DNA of 19,888 bases from Actinomycetota bacterium (GCA_023475715.1 JAMCVO010000344.1:1-19888); one strand, 5' to 3'. Counted from the stretch's first letter, positions 1-8,563 are shown. Notes: generated from the sequence alone by a model not told the origin. Program-made: numbers and translations.

Positions 1-17
1 GTGTGCTCTTCCGATCT
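1..17 (+). other. Illumina adapter remnant (artefact)
   Basis: The first 17 bases, GTGTGCTCTTCCGATCT, are identical to the 3' end of the standard TruSeq-type sequencing adapter. They were left untrimmed and are not part of the genome. The reading frame of the following partial gene becomes recognisable only after this stretch, so genomic sequence starts at about base 18. Confidence 0.95.
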
Positions 18-19
18 AT

Positions 20-169
20 GCAGGAGAAAAATTGAATTTGTCTTTACCATTTACAGCACAGGTTCTTGAAATATTAAAATCTTTATCTTCTTCCGGCAAA
101 GGTGAAGAAGACCATAGTGCAATTCTGAAATATTTTGAGAATATATCGGGGGTGGAAGTCAGCGAGTAA
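20..169 (+). CDS. 2-hydroxy-3-oxopropionate (tartronate semialdehyde) reductase-like, C-terminal end only
   Basis: This is the last 49 codons of a gene cut off by the contig end. The frame reads AGEKLNLSLPFTAQVLEIL and ends GVEVSE before TAA at 167-169. The pattern LP-x-TAQV, a following G-x-G-x-x-DHSA segment and a final VEV matches the C-terminal helical domain of the beta-hydroxyacid dehydrogenase family, and is closest to GarR/GlxR, which reduces tartronate semialdehyde to glycerate with NAD(P)H. The Rossmann domain and catalytic lysine lie outside the window, so substrate choice between tartronate semialdehyde and 3-hydroxyisobutyrate cannot be decided. The frame is open to the adapter junction. 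The 123 bases after it hold no gene. Confidence 0.75.
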   Translation, partial: AGEKLNLSLPFTAQVLEILKSLSSSGKGEEDHSAILKYFENISGVEVSE

Positions 170-292
170 GATTGTTATATAAATTGTTGATATAAAAACT
201 TTACTGGGAAAAATTCCTGTTTTTGAAGATATATTATCTGCTTATATCTAATTTTATTTTCATTCTTATTTTTATTAATTTATTAATAAATT

Positions 293-2671
293 ATGAGCAA
301 GGATAAAATTATATCTGGCACTAAAATTGAATTGGTTTCACCTGCAGGCGGGTGGGATCAGCTGAAAGCTGCTGTAAATGCTGGTGCTGATGCAGTGTAT
401 CTGGGATATAAAAAATTCGGGGCAAGAGCTTATGCAGAAAATTTTGAGCTGCCCCAGTTAAAAAAAGCTATAAAATTTGCCCATTCAAACCATGTGAAAG
501 TTTATCTTGCCCTTAATACACTCTTGAAAAACAGGGAATTAAATGAGGTCATCAATTTCCTGAATGAATATGCACAATTTTGCAGCGATGGGATAATAAT
601 TCAGGATTTTGGGTTATATAAGATTTTAAATGATCTGTTTCCTTCAATGAGAATCCATGCAAGCACTCAGCTTAACATTCATAATCTTTACTCTGTAGAG
701 CTTTTAAAAGAATTAAAGTTTGCAAGGGTTATCCTTGCCAGGGAAATGACACTTAAAGAAATAAAAGATATAACGAATAAAAAAATTATTGAAACAGAAA
801 TCTTTATCCATGGTTCCCAGTGCTATTCTTATTCAGGTAGCTGTTATTTCAGCTCTTTTACCGGTGAGCGGAGCGGGAACAGGGGGAGATGCCCTCAGCC
901 TTGCAGGATGAGATATAGTCTGATTAGCGATGAAAGCAATGGCTCCGGTTCGTCATATATAAGCAGGGAGGTATATCTTTTAAGCAAGAGCGATCTTTGT
1001 ACGCTTGAAATCCTGCCACAAATCGCAGCTTTGGGAGTAGATGCGTTAAAAATTGAAGGCAGAATGAAATCTTCCGATTATGTGGGCATAGTTACAAAGA
1101 TATATCGAAAATATATCGATTTATACCGTAGAAATCCTGAAGATTATAAAGTTGATGCTTTAGATAAATATAAAGTTACACAGATTTTTTCAAGAGAAAC
1201 AGGAACGGGCTATTTTAAAGAAAAGTATCCAAAGGAAATAATATCCCAGAAAAAATCAGGCAGCGTAGGAAACTTTTTGGGAAGAATTTTTAAACTTGAT
1301 TTTGAAAAGAATAAGATTAAATACATTTCTTTTAAAAGCAACTGGCCCGTAAACAGAGGAGACATTATAGAAATATGGACAAAAAAGGGAAACGAACAGA
1401 TTAATATTAATGATATTGAACTAATTAAAGAAGAAGCGGGTAAAAAATTGTATAAAATTCCATTGAAACATAATGCAGTACTTTCAAAAGATGATAGAAT
1501 TTTTAAATTTTATGATAGGGACCTTGATTTGGAAGCAAAAAAGCTTCTTGAGATTGATGTTGGAAATTTAAAGTCTGAACCTGAATCAAGACTGGAAACA
1601 GATACAGAAGTTGCAGGTGCGATGTTTAAAAAACTTGAAAAAATTGACATACAAAATTATTTGGAAAAATATAATCTTGTTTTAAAAGATATGAAAAAAT
1701 TTGAAAAACCCCCATTTGAAAAAAGCAGCAATGAAAGATTGGAATTGGTGGTTGTGTTAGATAAAAAAGATGTTGCAGCAGAAGCCCTAAATGCCGGTAC
1801 CGATAAGATTGTCTATGATAACTTTAGAGAAGTTATAGATGATAGAAGTACTTTGCCATTTGACAATTTGATAAGGTTAAAAGATTTAAGTGCTTCAAAT
1901 AATATCGAGTTTATCTTAAATACGCCCGCAATATTTTATGATACTAAAACTTATGATATCGAGAAGATTATTGCTAAACTCACTACGAATGGCATAAAGA
2001 ATTTAGCCATTTCAAATTCGGGAATTATAAAGTTGATATCGAAAACGACCGGCGACATTAATTTATATTTAACTCCCAGTTTAAATATCTTTAATAATCT
2101 TGCAGTATTTTTTTATTATGAGCTAATGGACAAAATTAATGCCGCAGGTAACAATTTAAAAATTTCAATTAAGGGTATGAATTTGTCTTCCGAGCTCAAT
2201 ATTGAAGAAATGTCAGAAATCATAGATACCTTAAGAGAAAATAGCCCTAAAGATGTAAATTTTTCAATTTTTAGTTACGGTTATTATCCGATAATGACAG
2301 CAAGGTATAAGCTGGAATTTCTGGATACAAAATATAAGCAGAACAAATCTTATCAGATTAAAGATAACAAAGGCTACAGGTTCAACATAAGCAATGAGTA
2401 TAATGAAAATATGGTTGTTTATAACTCCAGGAAAATCTGTACGATATTTGACCTGGATAAAATATTTGAGGCTGGTTTAAATTCTATTATCATAGATACG
2501 AAATTTATGAAAGGTTCTGAAGCTGCCAAGGTAATAAAAATATATAAAAAAGCTATAAATTTGTTAAATAAAAACGATATTTCAGGATATAAAGATTATA
2601 TGCAGACTATTGCTTACGACAAATCTTTTACAGATTATACCAGAGGTCATCTTGCAAGAGGTGTGCTTTAG
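293..2671 (+). CDS. U32 family 'peptidase' (RlhA/TrhP-type) with C-terminal DUF3656-like extension
   Basis: A 792-residue protein of the U32 family. Despite the peptidase name, characterised members such as RlhA and TrhP are Fe-S proteins that hydroxylate 23S rRNA or tRNA. Residues 12-50 carry the N-terminal barrel signature (ELVSPAGG, then AGADAVYLG and FGAR). Residues 170-206 carry the family signature with four cysteines, C177, C184, C200 and C204, spaced as expected for an iron-sulfur cluster. The long C-terminal half is typical of the large RlhA-like members. The ATG at 293 has no obvious Shine-Dalgarno sequence, but the barrel signature begins within 12 residues, so the start cannot be much further in. 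It stands alone, followed by a region of gene remnants. The family call is firm; the RNA target is inference. Confidence 0.9.
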   Translation: MSKDKIISGTKIELVSPAGGWDQLKAAVNAGADAVYLGYKKFGARAYAENFELPQLKKAIKFAHSNHVKVYLALNTLLKNRELNEVINFLNEYAQFCSDGIIIQDFGLYKILNDLFPSMRIHASTQLNIHNLYSVELLKELKFARVILAREMTLKEIKDITNKKIIETEIFIHGSQCYSYSGSCYFSSFTGERSGNRGRCPQPCRMRYSLISDESNGSGSSYISREVYLLSKSDLCTLEILPQIAALGVDALKIEGRMKSSDYVGIVTKIYRKYIDLYRRNPEDYKVDALDKYKVTQIFSRETGTGYFKEKYPKEIISQKKSGSVGNFLGRIFKLDFEKNKIKYISFKSNWPVNRGDIIEIWTKKGNEQININDIELIKEEAGKKLYKIPLKHNAVLSKDDRIFKFYDRDLDLEAKKLLEIDVGNLKSEPESRLETDTEVAGAMFKKLEKIDIQNYLEKYNLVLKDMKKFEKPPFEKSSNERLELVVVLDKKDVAAEALNAGTDKIVYDNFREVIDDRSTLPFDNLIRLKDLSASNNIEFILNTPAIFYDTKTYDIEKIIAKLTTNGIKNLAISNSGIIKLISKTTGDINLYLTPSLNIFNNLAVFFYYELMDKINAAGNNLKISIKGMNLSSELNIEEMSEIIDTLRENSPKDVNFSIFSYGYYPIMTARYKLEFLDTKYKQNKSYQIKDNKGYRFNISNEYNENMVVYNSRKICTIFDLDKIFEAGLNSIIIDTKFMKGSEAAKVIKIYKKAINLLNKNDISGYKDYMQTIAYDKSFTDYTRGHLARGVL

Positions 2672-2739
2672 TGATAGTTGTGTTGTAATCTTACTTTTTA
2701 TTTTAAATAAAATTTGAATTTTTAAAATTATAATTTTAG

Positions 2740-2939
2740 TTCGAGAGCCAAAATGTTTTAATAGAAAAAATTTCCGGACTTGAAAGCAAGTTTGAAAGAG
2801 AAATAAACTATCATATTTTCAGTGATAAAGAGTTTATTAAAAGAAAAAAAAAGATTCATTTATTTCAAGAATTTTAACAAAACCTACTATATTTTTGATT
2901 GGAAATCATAGAAATTATACATGTCACTTTTATGGATAA
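2740..2939 (+). pseudogene. Frameshifted C-terminal remnant of a nucleotidyltransferase-domain protein
   Basis: No start codon precedes this stretch; an in-frame TAG sits at 2737-2739. From 2740 the frame reads through LESKFEREINYHIFSDKEF to a stop at 2875-2877. A one-base shift within the T run at 2872-2875 joins it to the next frame, which reads LTKPTIFLIGN before ending at 2937-2939. The joined product, with 'E-REINY-x-F-S-D-K-E-F' followed by 'F-L-x-x-P-x-I-F-L-I-G', resembles the C-terminus of small MNT-type nucleotidyltransferases fused to or associated with winged-helix regulators. The missing N-terminus and the frameshift mark it as decayed. The remaining bases of the 2672-3057 gap hold only an unconvincing 35-codon frame (2932-3039). 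Confidence 0.5.
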
Positions 2940-3057
2940 CAATAGGATGCTCAGCTATTTTTGCAATAGATATATTATGGGTAAGAATTATGCTGTTATA
3001 ATAGCTGTTGGAGTAATAATTCATACACAAAAAATGTGACAGTCTAGCCACTAAAGT

Positions 3058-3348
3058 TTATTTTAATAATTCTGATATTTTCAGGACTTCATTTTTATCA
3101 ACCAATCTATGATTAATATATTTGTGCAGTATGCTTGATATTAATGTCTGGTAAGGGATTCCTTCATCAACCGCAATAGATTGTATTTTATGCAAATCGA
3201 GATCATTTAATCGTAGTGTTATAATTTTATTCTTTGAACTTTTTTGTAAAATCTTTTCGATTTTTTTCTTTTTCTGGTCAGATACTTTTCTATAATTTTT
3301 AGCTTCCTTTTCAATCATTTTTTCATTGTAATCTAATTTGTAATTCAT
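3058..3348 (-). CDS. CopG/ribbon-helix-helix antitoxin (BrnA/COG5304-like)
   Basis: A 96-residue basic protein. Residues about 40-80 hold a ribbon-helix-helix DNA-binding region: ITLRLNDLDLHKIQSIA forms the strand and first helix, and GIPYQTLISSILHKYI is the highly conserved second helix of CopG-type antitoxins that pair with BrnT-like toxins. Such antitoxins bind the toxin through the N-terminal arm and repress the shared promoter. The ATG at 3348 has a good Shine-Dalgarno sequence (AAGGAGA, about nine bases upstream). Its start overlaps the stop of the truncated toxin frame by ATGA, the usual toxin-then-antitoxin arrangement. As the toxin is broken, this is probably an orphan antitoxin. Confidence 0.8.
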   Translation of the reverse strand: MNYKLDYNEKMIEKEAKNYRKVSDQKKKKIEKILQKSSKNKIITLRLNDLDLHKIQSIAVDEGIPYQTLISSILHKYINHRLVDKNEVLKISELLK

Positions 3349-3479
3349 TTTAATTTCTCCTTATAAATTTTATGAAAATTTCTGCTAGGGAAAACAGTCT
3401 TGATGATAATGTTATCATTCTCATCTATGATAAAAGGGACAACATGTGTATAGTTCTTGTATGATAAAATATAAATAAT
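3345..3479 (-). pseudogene. Truncated BrnT-like toxin, C-terminal part only
   Basis: This minus-strand frame is open for 44 codons, begins directly after an in-frame TAA and has no usable start codon. It reads NYTHVVPFIIDENDNIIIKT and then VFPSRNFHKIYKEKLK before TGA. The 'VVPF ... IIIKT-VFPSR-x-x-x-K-x-Y' pattern is the conserved C-terminal strand pair of BrnT-like (COG2929) ribonuclease toxins, which are normally about 90-100 residues. The N-terminal half, including the early catalytic residues, is absent in all three upstream frames. The stop overlaps the antitoxin ATG, so the remnant is the lost upstream partner of that gene. Confidence 0.65.
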
Positions 3480-3496
3480 TTATTTTATAATGTCAA
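3468..3496 (-). promoter_or_regulatory. Predicted sigma70-type promoter for the antitoxin gene
   Basis: On the minus strand TTGACA (3491-3496) is followed after 17 bases by TATATT (3468-3473). A transcript starting near 3461 would include the toxin remnant without any in-frame start and then the antitoxin with its Shine-Dalgarno sequence. The -35 is perfect and the spacing ideal, although AT-rich DNA produces such matches by chance. Confidence 0.5.
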
Positions 3497-3696
3497 TACT
3501 TTATATTTATATTGTAAATTCTATTCATTTAAAATTATATTTAATAATAATCAGTTCCTTTAAAATTTGGTTCGAAATTTTCATAACTTTGGCAGCCAAT
3601 AAATAGTGAGTAGCATGGTAGGATAAATTCTCTTATAAACTCAGTTCAGGGATAAAAATAATCATGGAGCTGATGCAGTTTATGGAGTCGTCTGCC
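3497..3696. other. Intergenic stretch, no gene seen
   Basis: This 200-base region lies between the toxin remnant and the 3' end of the PBP gene. All frames are broken. The only structure noted is an AT-rich inverted repeat (AAAATTT, six-base loop GGTTCG, AAATTTT) at 3562-3581. No convincing terminator for the PBP gene was found here. Confidence 0.5.
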
Positions 3697-6546
3697 TTAT
3701 GTAGTAGTTGTTGATGTGGTACTTTCAATTTCAATAGCGACAGTATCTCCATAATTAAGGTGTGAACCTGCTGCGGGTAACTGGCTTTTAACTTTTCCTT
3801 CAGCCAGAGGGTCTGGTGTTACAACAACTTTGAATCCCAGTGATTCAAGTATGGAAATTGCTTCTGTTTTGCTCTTATTTATAACATCGGGAACCAGGAT
3901 TCCCCGGCTGATTTTTATTATTATTTCTGAAATTTTAGCATATCTTGTTCCGGAATCCGGTATCTGAGCAAACACTTTGTCCATTTCCTTATCACTTTCT
4001 TCTTTTTGGACAGATACATTTTTAAATCCGGCATTGTTCAGTGCCGCTAATGCATCAGCTTCTGTCATCCCAAATACATCTGGAATAGTACTTTCAGGAT
4101 CTTCACCTTTACTGATGTATATCGTTATAATAGTGTTCTTCGTGATTAATACTGCCGCAAGCGGATCCTGTTTATAAATCTTGTCAATAGGTTGCTCAAT
4201 GCTGAAATCATAAATCACGTTTGTTATAGGAATCCCGAGACTGCTGAGCGTTTGCTCCGCAATGTCTTTTTTTAGCCCGATAAGGTTTGGCATTTCATAT
4301 GTTTGAGGTCCCTTGCTAACCTGCAGTGTGGCGCTTAATTTTTCGCCTGTCAGAGATTCCAGTATTGTTCCGGGAGCTGGGTCTATACCGAATACTATGT
4401 TTTCATTATAAATATCATTAAATTCAAATGATTCATTTATTATAAAATTTAAATCTGTAAAAATCTGCCTTGCTTCATCAATACTTAAGCCCATTACATC
4501 CGGTACAGGAACTTTGTTATGGACATTGCAAGTCTCGGTCGGTTCCTTGCCCTTTACAAAAATCATAAAACCAAGAGTTTCCTTTGGACACCAGAATATC
4601 GGCAATAAACCGGATTCCTTGCAGACCTCGATATCAGCAAGCTCTCCTTCCGGAGCTTTGAAATCTTTTACTGGCTTATCCTTAAGTGCTTCTTTCATGT
4701 ATTCCCGCCATATATCAGCCGGGAAAGAGCCGCCAACGACTGTTCGGCCATTTATTTGTTTCATAGGTTTGCTGGACTGCTCATAACCCATCCAGACAAC
4801 AGTTGCCAGTTCAGGGGTAAAACCTCCAAACCAGGCGTCCTTATTATCAGTGGTTGTGCCGGTTTTTCCTGCCGCTGGTCTGCCTATATTTGCACCTCTT
4901 CCTGTACCCTCTGATATTACTCTTTCAAGAATCCTGGTAACATAATATGCAATTGGAGAATCCATTATCCGGAAATTTTGTTCGTTTTTTTCAGGATCAT
5001 ACTCATAAAGAACCTTGCCTTCGGAATCAGTTATTTTTAAAATAGAAACCGGCTGGTGATATATCCCTCCCGAGGCAAGGGTAGCAAAGATTTTGGTCAC
5101 ATCCAGGGGAGTAATACCTTTTTCAAGTCCTCCTAAAGCAATGGCAGGATTATTGCCTATATCGGTAATTTCCATTTCATTGCATAACCGCTCCACATTG
5201 TCTGTGCCTACTTTCATCATGAGCTGTGCATAAACTACGTTGACCGAATGGATCGTTGCATCCACGACTGTCATATCACCTTCAAATTTCTCGCTCCCAA
5301 AGTTATCTACTTTCCAGTCAGGTCCGGACGGCATATCTATGACTATTGGACCATTAGGGTTATATTTGTCATTTGGAGAGAGGTGCTGCCTTATCGATTC
5401 CATCAACACCACAGTCTTAAATACTGATCCGGGCTGTCTTTTACCCTGAGTAGCAATGTTGAATTTGCTTTTATTATAATCTTTACCGCCAATAAGGCTG
5501 TAGATATAACCATTGGAAGGATCCATGGAAACTAATGCATATGAGGGACCGGGGTCTTCCGGAAATACTTTTTTAATTGCATCTTCGGCTTTCTGCTGAA
5601 GACCTGTATCCAGGGTTGTGTATATCCTCAACCCACCCTTAAACACATCACGATCGGTAAATTTTTTCGCATAGAGCTCCTGTTTTATATAATCAATAAA
5701 ATAAGGAGCAATCCTGCCGGCATTCTGTGCGTTGATATTTATTTGATCCGTATTTAAGATAACAGGCTCTATTATTGCACTCATGAATTCATTTTTATCT
5801 ATATAACCTTGATCGTACATAAGTTTTAGAATCAAATTTCTCCTGCTCTGCGCTTTTTCAAGATTGTTGAAGGGAGAATATATCTCCGGAGCTTTTACAA
5901 GACCCGCCAGAAGTGCAGACTGGGCTACTGTAAGATCACTGGCACTTACACCAAAATAAACTTGAGATGCTTTTTCGATACCGTAAGCACCGGCACCAAA
6001 GTATATCGTATTAAGATACATTTCCAGGATTTTATCCTTTGTGTAGTGGCGCTCAAGCTGTATTGCTATTACTGCTTCATTGACTTTTCTTCTAAGTGTT
6101 TGAACCGGGCTGAAATATACATTCTTGACATATTGCTGGGTGATTGTACTGCCGCCCTGTACAATAGTTCTTGATCTGATATCAGCTATAAGTGCTCCAA
6201 TAATCCTCTTATAGTCAACGCCCTGATGTTCGTAATACCTTTTATCTTCAACAGCGACTATTGCATTTTTTATGTTCTGGGACATTTTATCAAAGCCAAT
6301 TATTTCCCTGTTTTCTTCGGCATGAAATTCAGTCAGAAGACTGCCGTCTATTGCATATACTTTTGAAGTTTCGGCTATCGCTGTGGGTGTGAGCTCTTCA
6401 AGTGTAGGCACAGTTCTTAAATAAATCAATCCTGAAATTGCTCCAATAAGAAAGATTAAAGCAACGCATATTATCAGAACTATAAAAAAAGACTTAACCC
6501 ATCCCGATTTCTTCTTATTATTTTTATTTTTATTAAAATTGTTCAT
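3697..6546 (-). CDS. Class A penicillin-binding protein with four PASTA repeats
   Basis: A bifunctional cell-wall synthase of 949 residues. A basic cytoplasmic tail and one membrane segment (about 17-43) anchor it. The GT51 glycosyltransferase domain (about 60-240) shows E100 in VEDKRYYEHQG, GGSTITQQ (131-138), the KDKILEMYLN motif (170-179) and RRNLIL (235-240). The transpeptidase domain shows SVFK with nucleophile S374, SVN at 434-436 and KTG at 561-563. Four PASTA repeats follow (about 679-746, 749-813, 819-881, 884-941), then a Ser/Thr tail (STTSTTTT). All catalytic motifs are present. C-terminal PASTA repeats on class A PBPs are typical of Gram-positive lineages. The start has AGAGG eight bases upstream. 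It is divergent from tyrS. Confidence 0.97.
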   Translation of the reverse strand: MNNFNKNKNNKKKSGWVKSFFIVLIICVALIFLIGAISGLIYLRTVPTLEELTPTAIAETSKVYAIDGSLLTEFHAEENREIIGFDKMSQNIKNAIVAVEDKRYYEHQGVDYKRIIGALIADIRSRTIVQGGSTITQQYVKNVYFSPVQTLRRKVNEAVIAIQLERHYTKDKILEMYLNTIYFGAGAYGIEKASQVYFGVSASDLTVAQSALLAGLVKAPEIYSPFNNLEKAQSRRNLILKLMYDQGYIDKNEFMSAIIEPVILNTDQININAQNAGRIAPYFIDYIKQELYAKKFTDRDVFKGGLRIYTTLDTGLQQKAEDAIKKVFPEDPGPSYALVSMDPSNGYIYSLIGGKDYNKSKFNIATQGKRQPGSVFKTVVLMESIRQHLSPNDKYNPNGPIVIDMPSGPDWKVDNFGSEKFEGDMTVVDATIHSVNVVYAQLMMKVGTDNVERLCNEMEITDIGNNPAIALGGLEKGITPLDVTKIFATLASGGIYHQPVSILKITDSEGKVLYEYDPEKNEQNFRIMDSPIAYYVTRILERVISEGTGRGANIGRPAAGKTGTTTDNKDAWFGGFTPELATVVWMGYEQSSKPMKQINGRTVVGGSFPADIWREYMKEALKDKPVKDFKAPEGELADIEVCKESGLLPIFWCPKETLGFMIFVKGKEPTETCNVHNKVPVPDVMGLSIDEARQIFTDLNFIINESFEFNDIYNENIVFGIDPAPGTILESLTGEKLSATLQVSKGPQTYEMPNLIGLKKDIAEQTLSSLGIPITNVIYDFSIEQPIDKIYKQDPLAAVLITKNTIITIYISKGEDPESTIPDVFGMTEADALAALNNAGFKNVSVQKEESDKEMDKVFAQIPDSGTRYAKISEIIIKISRGILVPDVINKSKTEAISILESLGFKVVVTPDPLAEGKVKSQLPAAGSHLNYGDTVAIEIESTTSTTTT

Positions 6547-6572
6547 ATCTCTAACCTCTAAAACAAAGTTTA

Positions 6573-6581
6573 ATTATAACA
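6573..6581 (-). promoter_or_regulatory. Predicted extended -10 promoter of the PBP gene
   Basis: Read on the minus strand this is TGTTATAAT, a perfect TGnTATAAT extended -10 element. It sits 27 bases upstream of the PBP start and would give a leader of about 20 bases that contains the AGAGG ribosome-binding site (6555-6559). There is no clear -35, as is usual for extended -10 promoters. Confidence 0.5.
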
Positions 6582-6735
6582 CCTGCTGTTCATAAAGAAA
6601 GTTAAATTCAGTCAGGAACCCAGACAGTATAATAGACATATATATATCGGCTATGTTAATATTTATTGCAGATTTTTTATGATACTTGTGCTGTTATGTC
6701 AAATTTATTTTTTTATTTTTTAGAGGGTAATTAGT

Positions 6736-7968
6736 ATGGAAAAGGATTTAAGGAAACAAATCGACACAGCCTGCCAGGGTGCTGAAGATATTCTGATAAA
6801 AGAAGAACTTGAAGATATGCTGGCAAAATCCATCAGTGAAAATAAACCTCTTAAAGTCAAGCTGGGCCTTGACCCCACAGCACCTGATATACATCTTGGA
6901 CATACTGTGGTGTTAAATAAACTCAGGCAGTTCCAGGATATGGGACATAAAGCTATATTGATAATAGGCGATTATACAGCAAGGGTAGGGGATCCTTCGG
7001 GGAGATCCACACTGCGTCCCAAGCTTAATCCTGAAGTCATAGATAAAAATGCCAAAACCTATATGAAACAAGCATTCAAAATACTCGATGTGGAAAAAAC
7101 TGAAGTTGTTAAAAATTCAAAATGGTTAAAACCTTTAAAGCTTGAAGATATTTTAAATTTGACTTCAAGGTTTACCGTGGCAAGAATGCTTGAAAGAGAT
7201 GACTTCAAGAAACGCTTTCATAATAATATCTCAATTGCGATTATGGAATTTTTATATCCCATAATGCAGGCATATGATTCAGTAGCTATAAATGCTGATA
7301 TTGAACTTGGAGGAACAGATCAGCGGTTTAATTTATTGGTTGGAAGAGAGCTTCAGAAAGAATTTGGCCAGAGACCGCAGATTGCAATCACAATGCCTAT
7401 CCTGGCTGGAACCGACGGAGCAGAAAAAATGAGCAAGAGCCTTGGAAATTACATAGGTGTGACAGAGTCTCCTGATGAAATATTTGGTAAGGTTATGTCG
7501 ATTCCTGATTTTATAATAATTGATTATTACAGGCTTCTTACAAGAATAGGTAAGCCTGAAATTGATAAAATTGAAAAAAACATAAAAGAAAAAGGTGAAA
7601 ATCCTGTTATAGCAAAGAGAAATCTTGCAAAACTTATTGTTCAATATTTACATGACCGGCAAAAAGCAATAAACGCCGAGAAAAAATTTGACAGCATCTT
7701 TAAGGAGAAAAAAATACCTGATGAAGTTGAAAAATGTGTACCGAAGCAGGAAGATATTAAGGATGGAAAAATCCGGCTTGTAAATTTATTGGTAAGCAGC
7801 GGTCTTGCAGAGTCAAACAGCAAAGCCAGACAGCTTATCGTTCAGGGTGCAATAAAATTAGGTGATCTAAAAATAGAAGATCCAAATCTGGAACTGGAAT
7901 TAAAAGATATCTCGGGCAAAGTAATCCAAAAAGGCAAAAGATTTTTCAGGAAAATCATGTGTACATAA
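6736..7968 (+). CDS. tyrS: Tyrosyl-tRNA synthetase
   Basis: A 410-residue class I synthetase that charges tRNA-Tyr. The ATP-binding signature is HLGH at residues 53-56. GDYTARVGDPSGRS follows at about 78-91, the tyrosine-pocket segment ADIELGGTDQRFNLL at about 187-201, and KMSKS at 231-235. Residues about 345-405 form an S4 RNA-binding domain (RLVNLLVSSGLA ... QLIVQGAIKLG). HLGH together with KMSKS places it in the TyrZ-like subgroup rather than the E. coli TyrS subgroup. The start has AGAGGG eight bases upstream. A TATAAT lies at 6628-6633 without a good -35. No T-box leader is visible in the 189-base divergent gap. hypA follows 42 bases downstream. Confidence 0.97.
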   Translation: MEKDLRKQIDTACQGAEDILIKEELEDMLAKSISENKPLKVKLGLDPTAPDIHLGHTVVLNKLRQFQDMGHKAILIIGDYTARVGDPSGRSTLRPKLNPEVIDKNAKTYMKQAFKILDVEKTEVVKNSKWLKPLKLEDILNLTSRFTVARMLERDDFKKRFHNNISIAIMEFLYPIMQAYDSVAINADIELGGTDQRFNLLVGRELQKEFGQRPQIAITMPILAGTDGAEKMSKSLGNYIGVTESPDEIFGKVMSIPDFIIIDYYRLLTRIGKPEIDKIEKNIKEKGENPVIAKRNLAKLIVQYLHDRQKAINAEKKFDSIFKEKKIPDEVEKCVPKQEDIKDGKIRLVNLLVSSGLAESNSKARQLIVQGAIKLGDLKIEDPNLELELKDISGKVIQKGKRFFRKIMCT

Positions 7969-8010
7969 AGAAAAAATTTTTTATATAAAAAATATCTGAA
8001 AAAATAATTT

Positions 8011-8367
8011 ATGCACGAATATTCAATTACAAGTTCAATAGTGGAGATACTTGATAAAGTCATAAAAGAAAAAAAACTAAAAAAAATAAAAAAAGTTAAT
8101 TTTGAATTAAGCCATATTGCAAGTATTGAACCGGAATCTATAAAATTTTATTTTGATTTTTTAACCGCAGAGAATCAAAGGCTAAAAGGTGCCATTCTTA
8201 AATTTAAAAAAAATAAATTAAAGCTTGCATGCAGCCAGTGCAGAAAGATATTTGAATCAAATGCTGAGCTTGATATTTCCGATGTTAAATGCCCAGCTTG
8301 CGGAAGTGAGAATGTGCAAATATGTCAAGAGGACGATATAAGAATTACCTCTGTTGAAACAGACTAA
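8011..8367 (+). CDS. hypA: Hydrogenase nickel-incorporation protein HypA
   Basis: A 118-residue nickel metallochaperone that delivers Ni to [NiFe]-hydrogenase maturation, and in some bacteria to urease, together with HypB. The invariant N-terminal MHE, whose H2 ligates nickel, is present. So is the zinc site made of two CxxC pairs, C74/C77 and C94/C97. Length is normal for the family. No hydrogenase or other hyp gene is in the window; its neighbour is tyrS, from which it may be co-transcribed. No clear Shine-Dalgarno sequence precedes the ATG, but the MHE start is diagnostic. Confidence 0.93.
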   Translation: MHEYSITSSIVEILDKVIKEKKLKKIKKVNFELSHIASIEPESIKFYFDFLTAENQRLKGAILKFKKNKLKLACSQCRKIFESNAELDISDVKCPACGSENVQICQEDDIRITSVETD

Positions 8368-8436
8368 TTTTAAACTGAAATTTTACACCAATAATTATTT
8401 TATCTGTTTTGCTAATTGATTCTACTCCCAAGTCTT

Positions 8437-8472
8437 AACCAGAGATATGCTTTGGTTTAATTGTTATTTTTC
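8437..8472 (+). terminator. Probable rho-independent terminator after hypA
   Basis: AACCAGAG (8437-8444) can pair with CTTTGGTT (8450-8457) across a five-base loop, giving an 8-bp stem with one G-U pair. A T-rich stretch ending TTATTTTTC follows. It would end the tyrS-hypA transcript and insulate the downstream catabolic locus. Confidence 0.5.
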
Positions 8473-8535
8473 AACAAATATTATCAATATCCCGGGTTCT
8501 TATGGTGAAATATTAAGAGAAAATATAAAATTATC

Positions 8536-8563
8536 TTGACAATAATTATAATTATAATATAAT
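8536..8563 (+). promoter_or_regulatory. Strong predicted promoter of the catabolic locus
   Basis: TTGACA (8536-8541) and TATAAT (8558-8563) are both perfect and separated by 16 bases. The spacer is a run of overlapping TATAATTA units. Transcription would begin near 8570, about 38 bases upstream of the DeoR-family gene, and could read through the co-directional genes to the window end. Confidence 0.7.

Noticed and set aside
2693..2715. AT-only inverted repeat after the U32 gene as a terminator
   Set aside because: The stem contains only A-T pairs and would be too weak.
2932..3039. A 35-codon plus-strand frame in the decayed region
   Set aside because: No ribosome-binding site, no recognisable motif, and it lies among gene remnants.
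3640..3692. A short frame reading NHGADAVYGVVCLM, resembling the GADAVY motif of the U32 protein
   Set aside because: The match is only a few residues, with stops close by on both sides; probably chance.
6547..6735. Possible T-box leader for tyrS
   Set aside because: No TGGNACCGCG-like T-box sequence or specifier stem is visible, and the gap is short.
7333..8063. Minus-strand open frames opposite tyrS and hypA
   Set aside because: They are antisense shadows of strongly conserved genes, with no family features or ribosome-binding sites.
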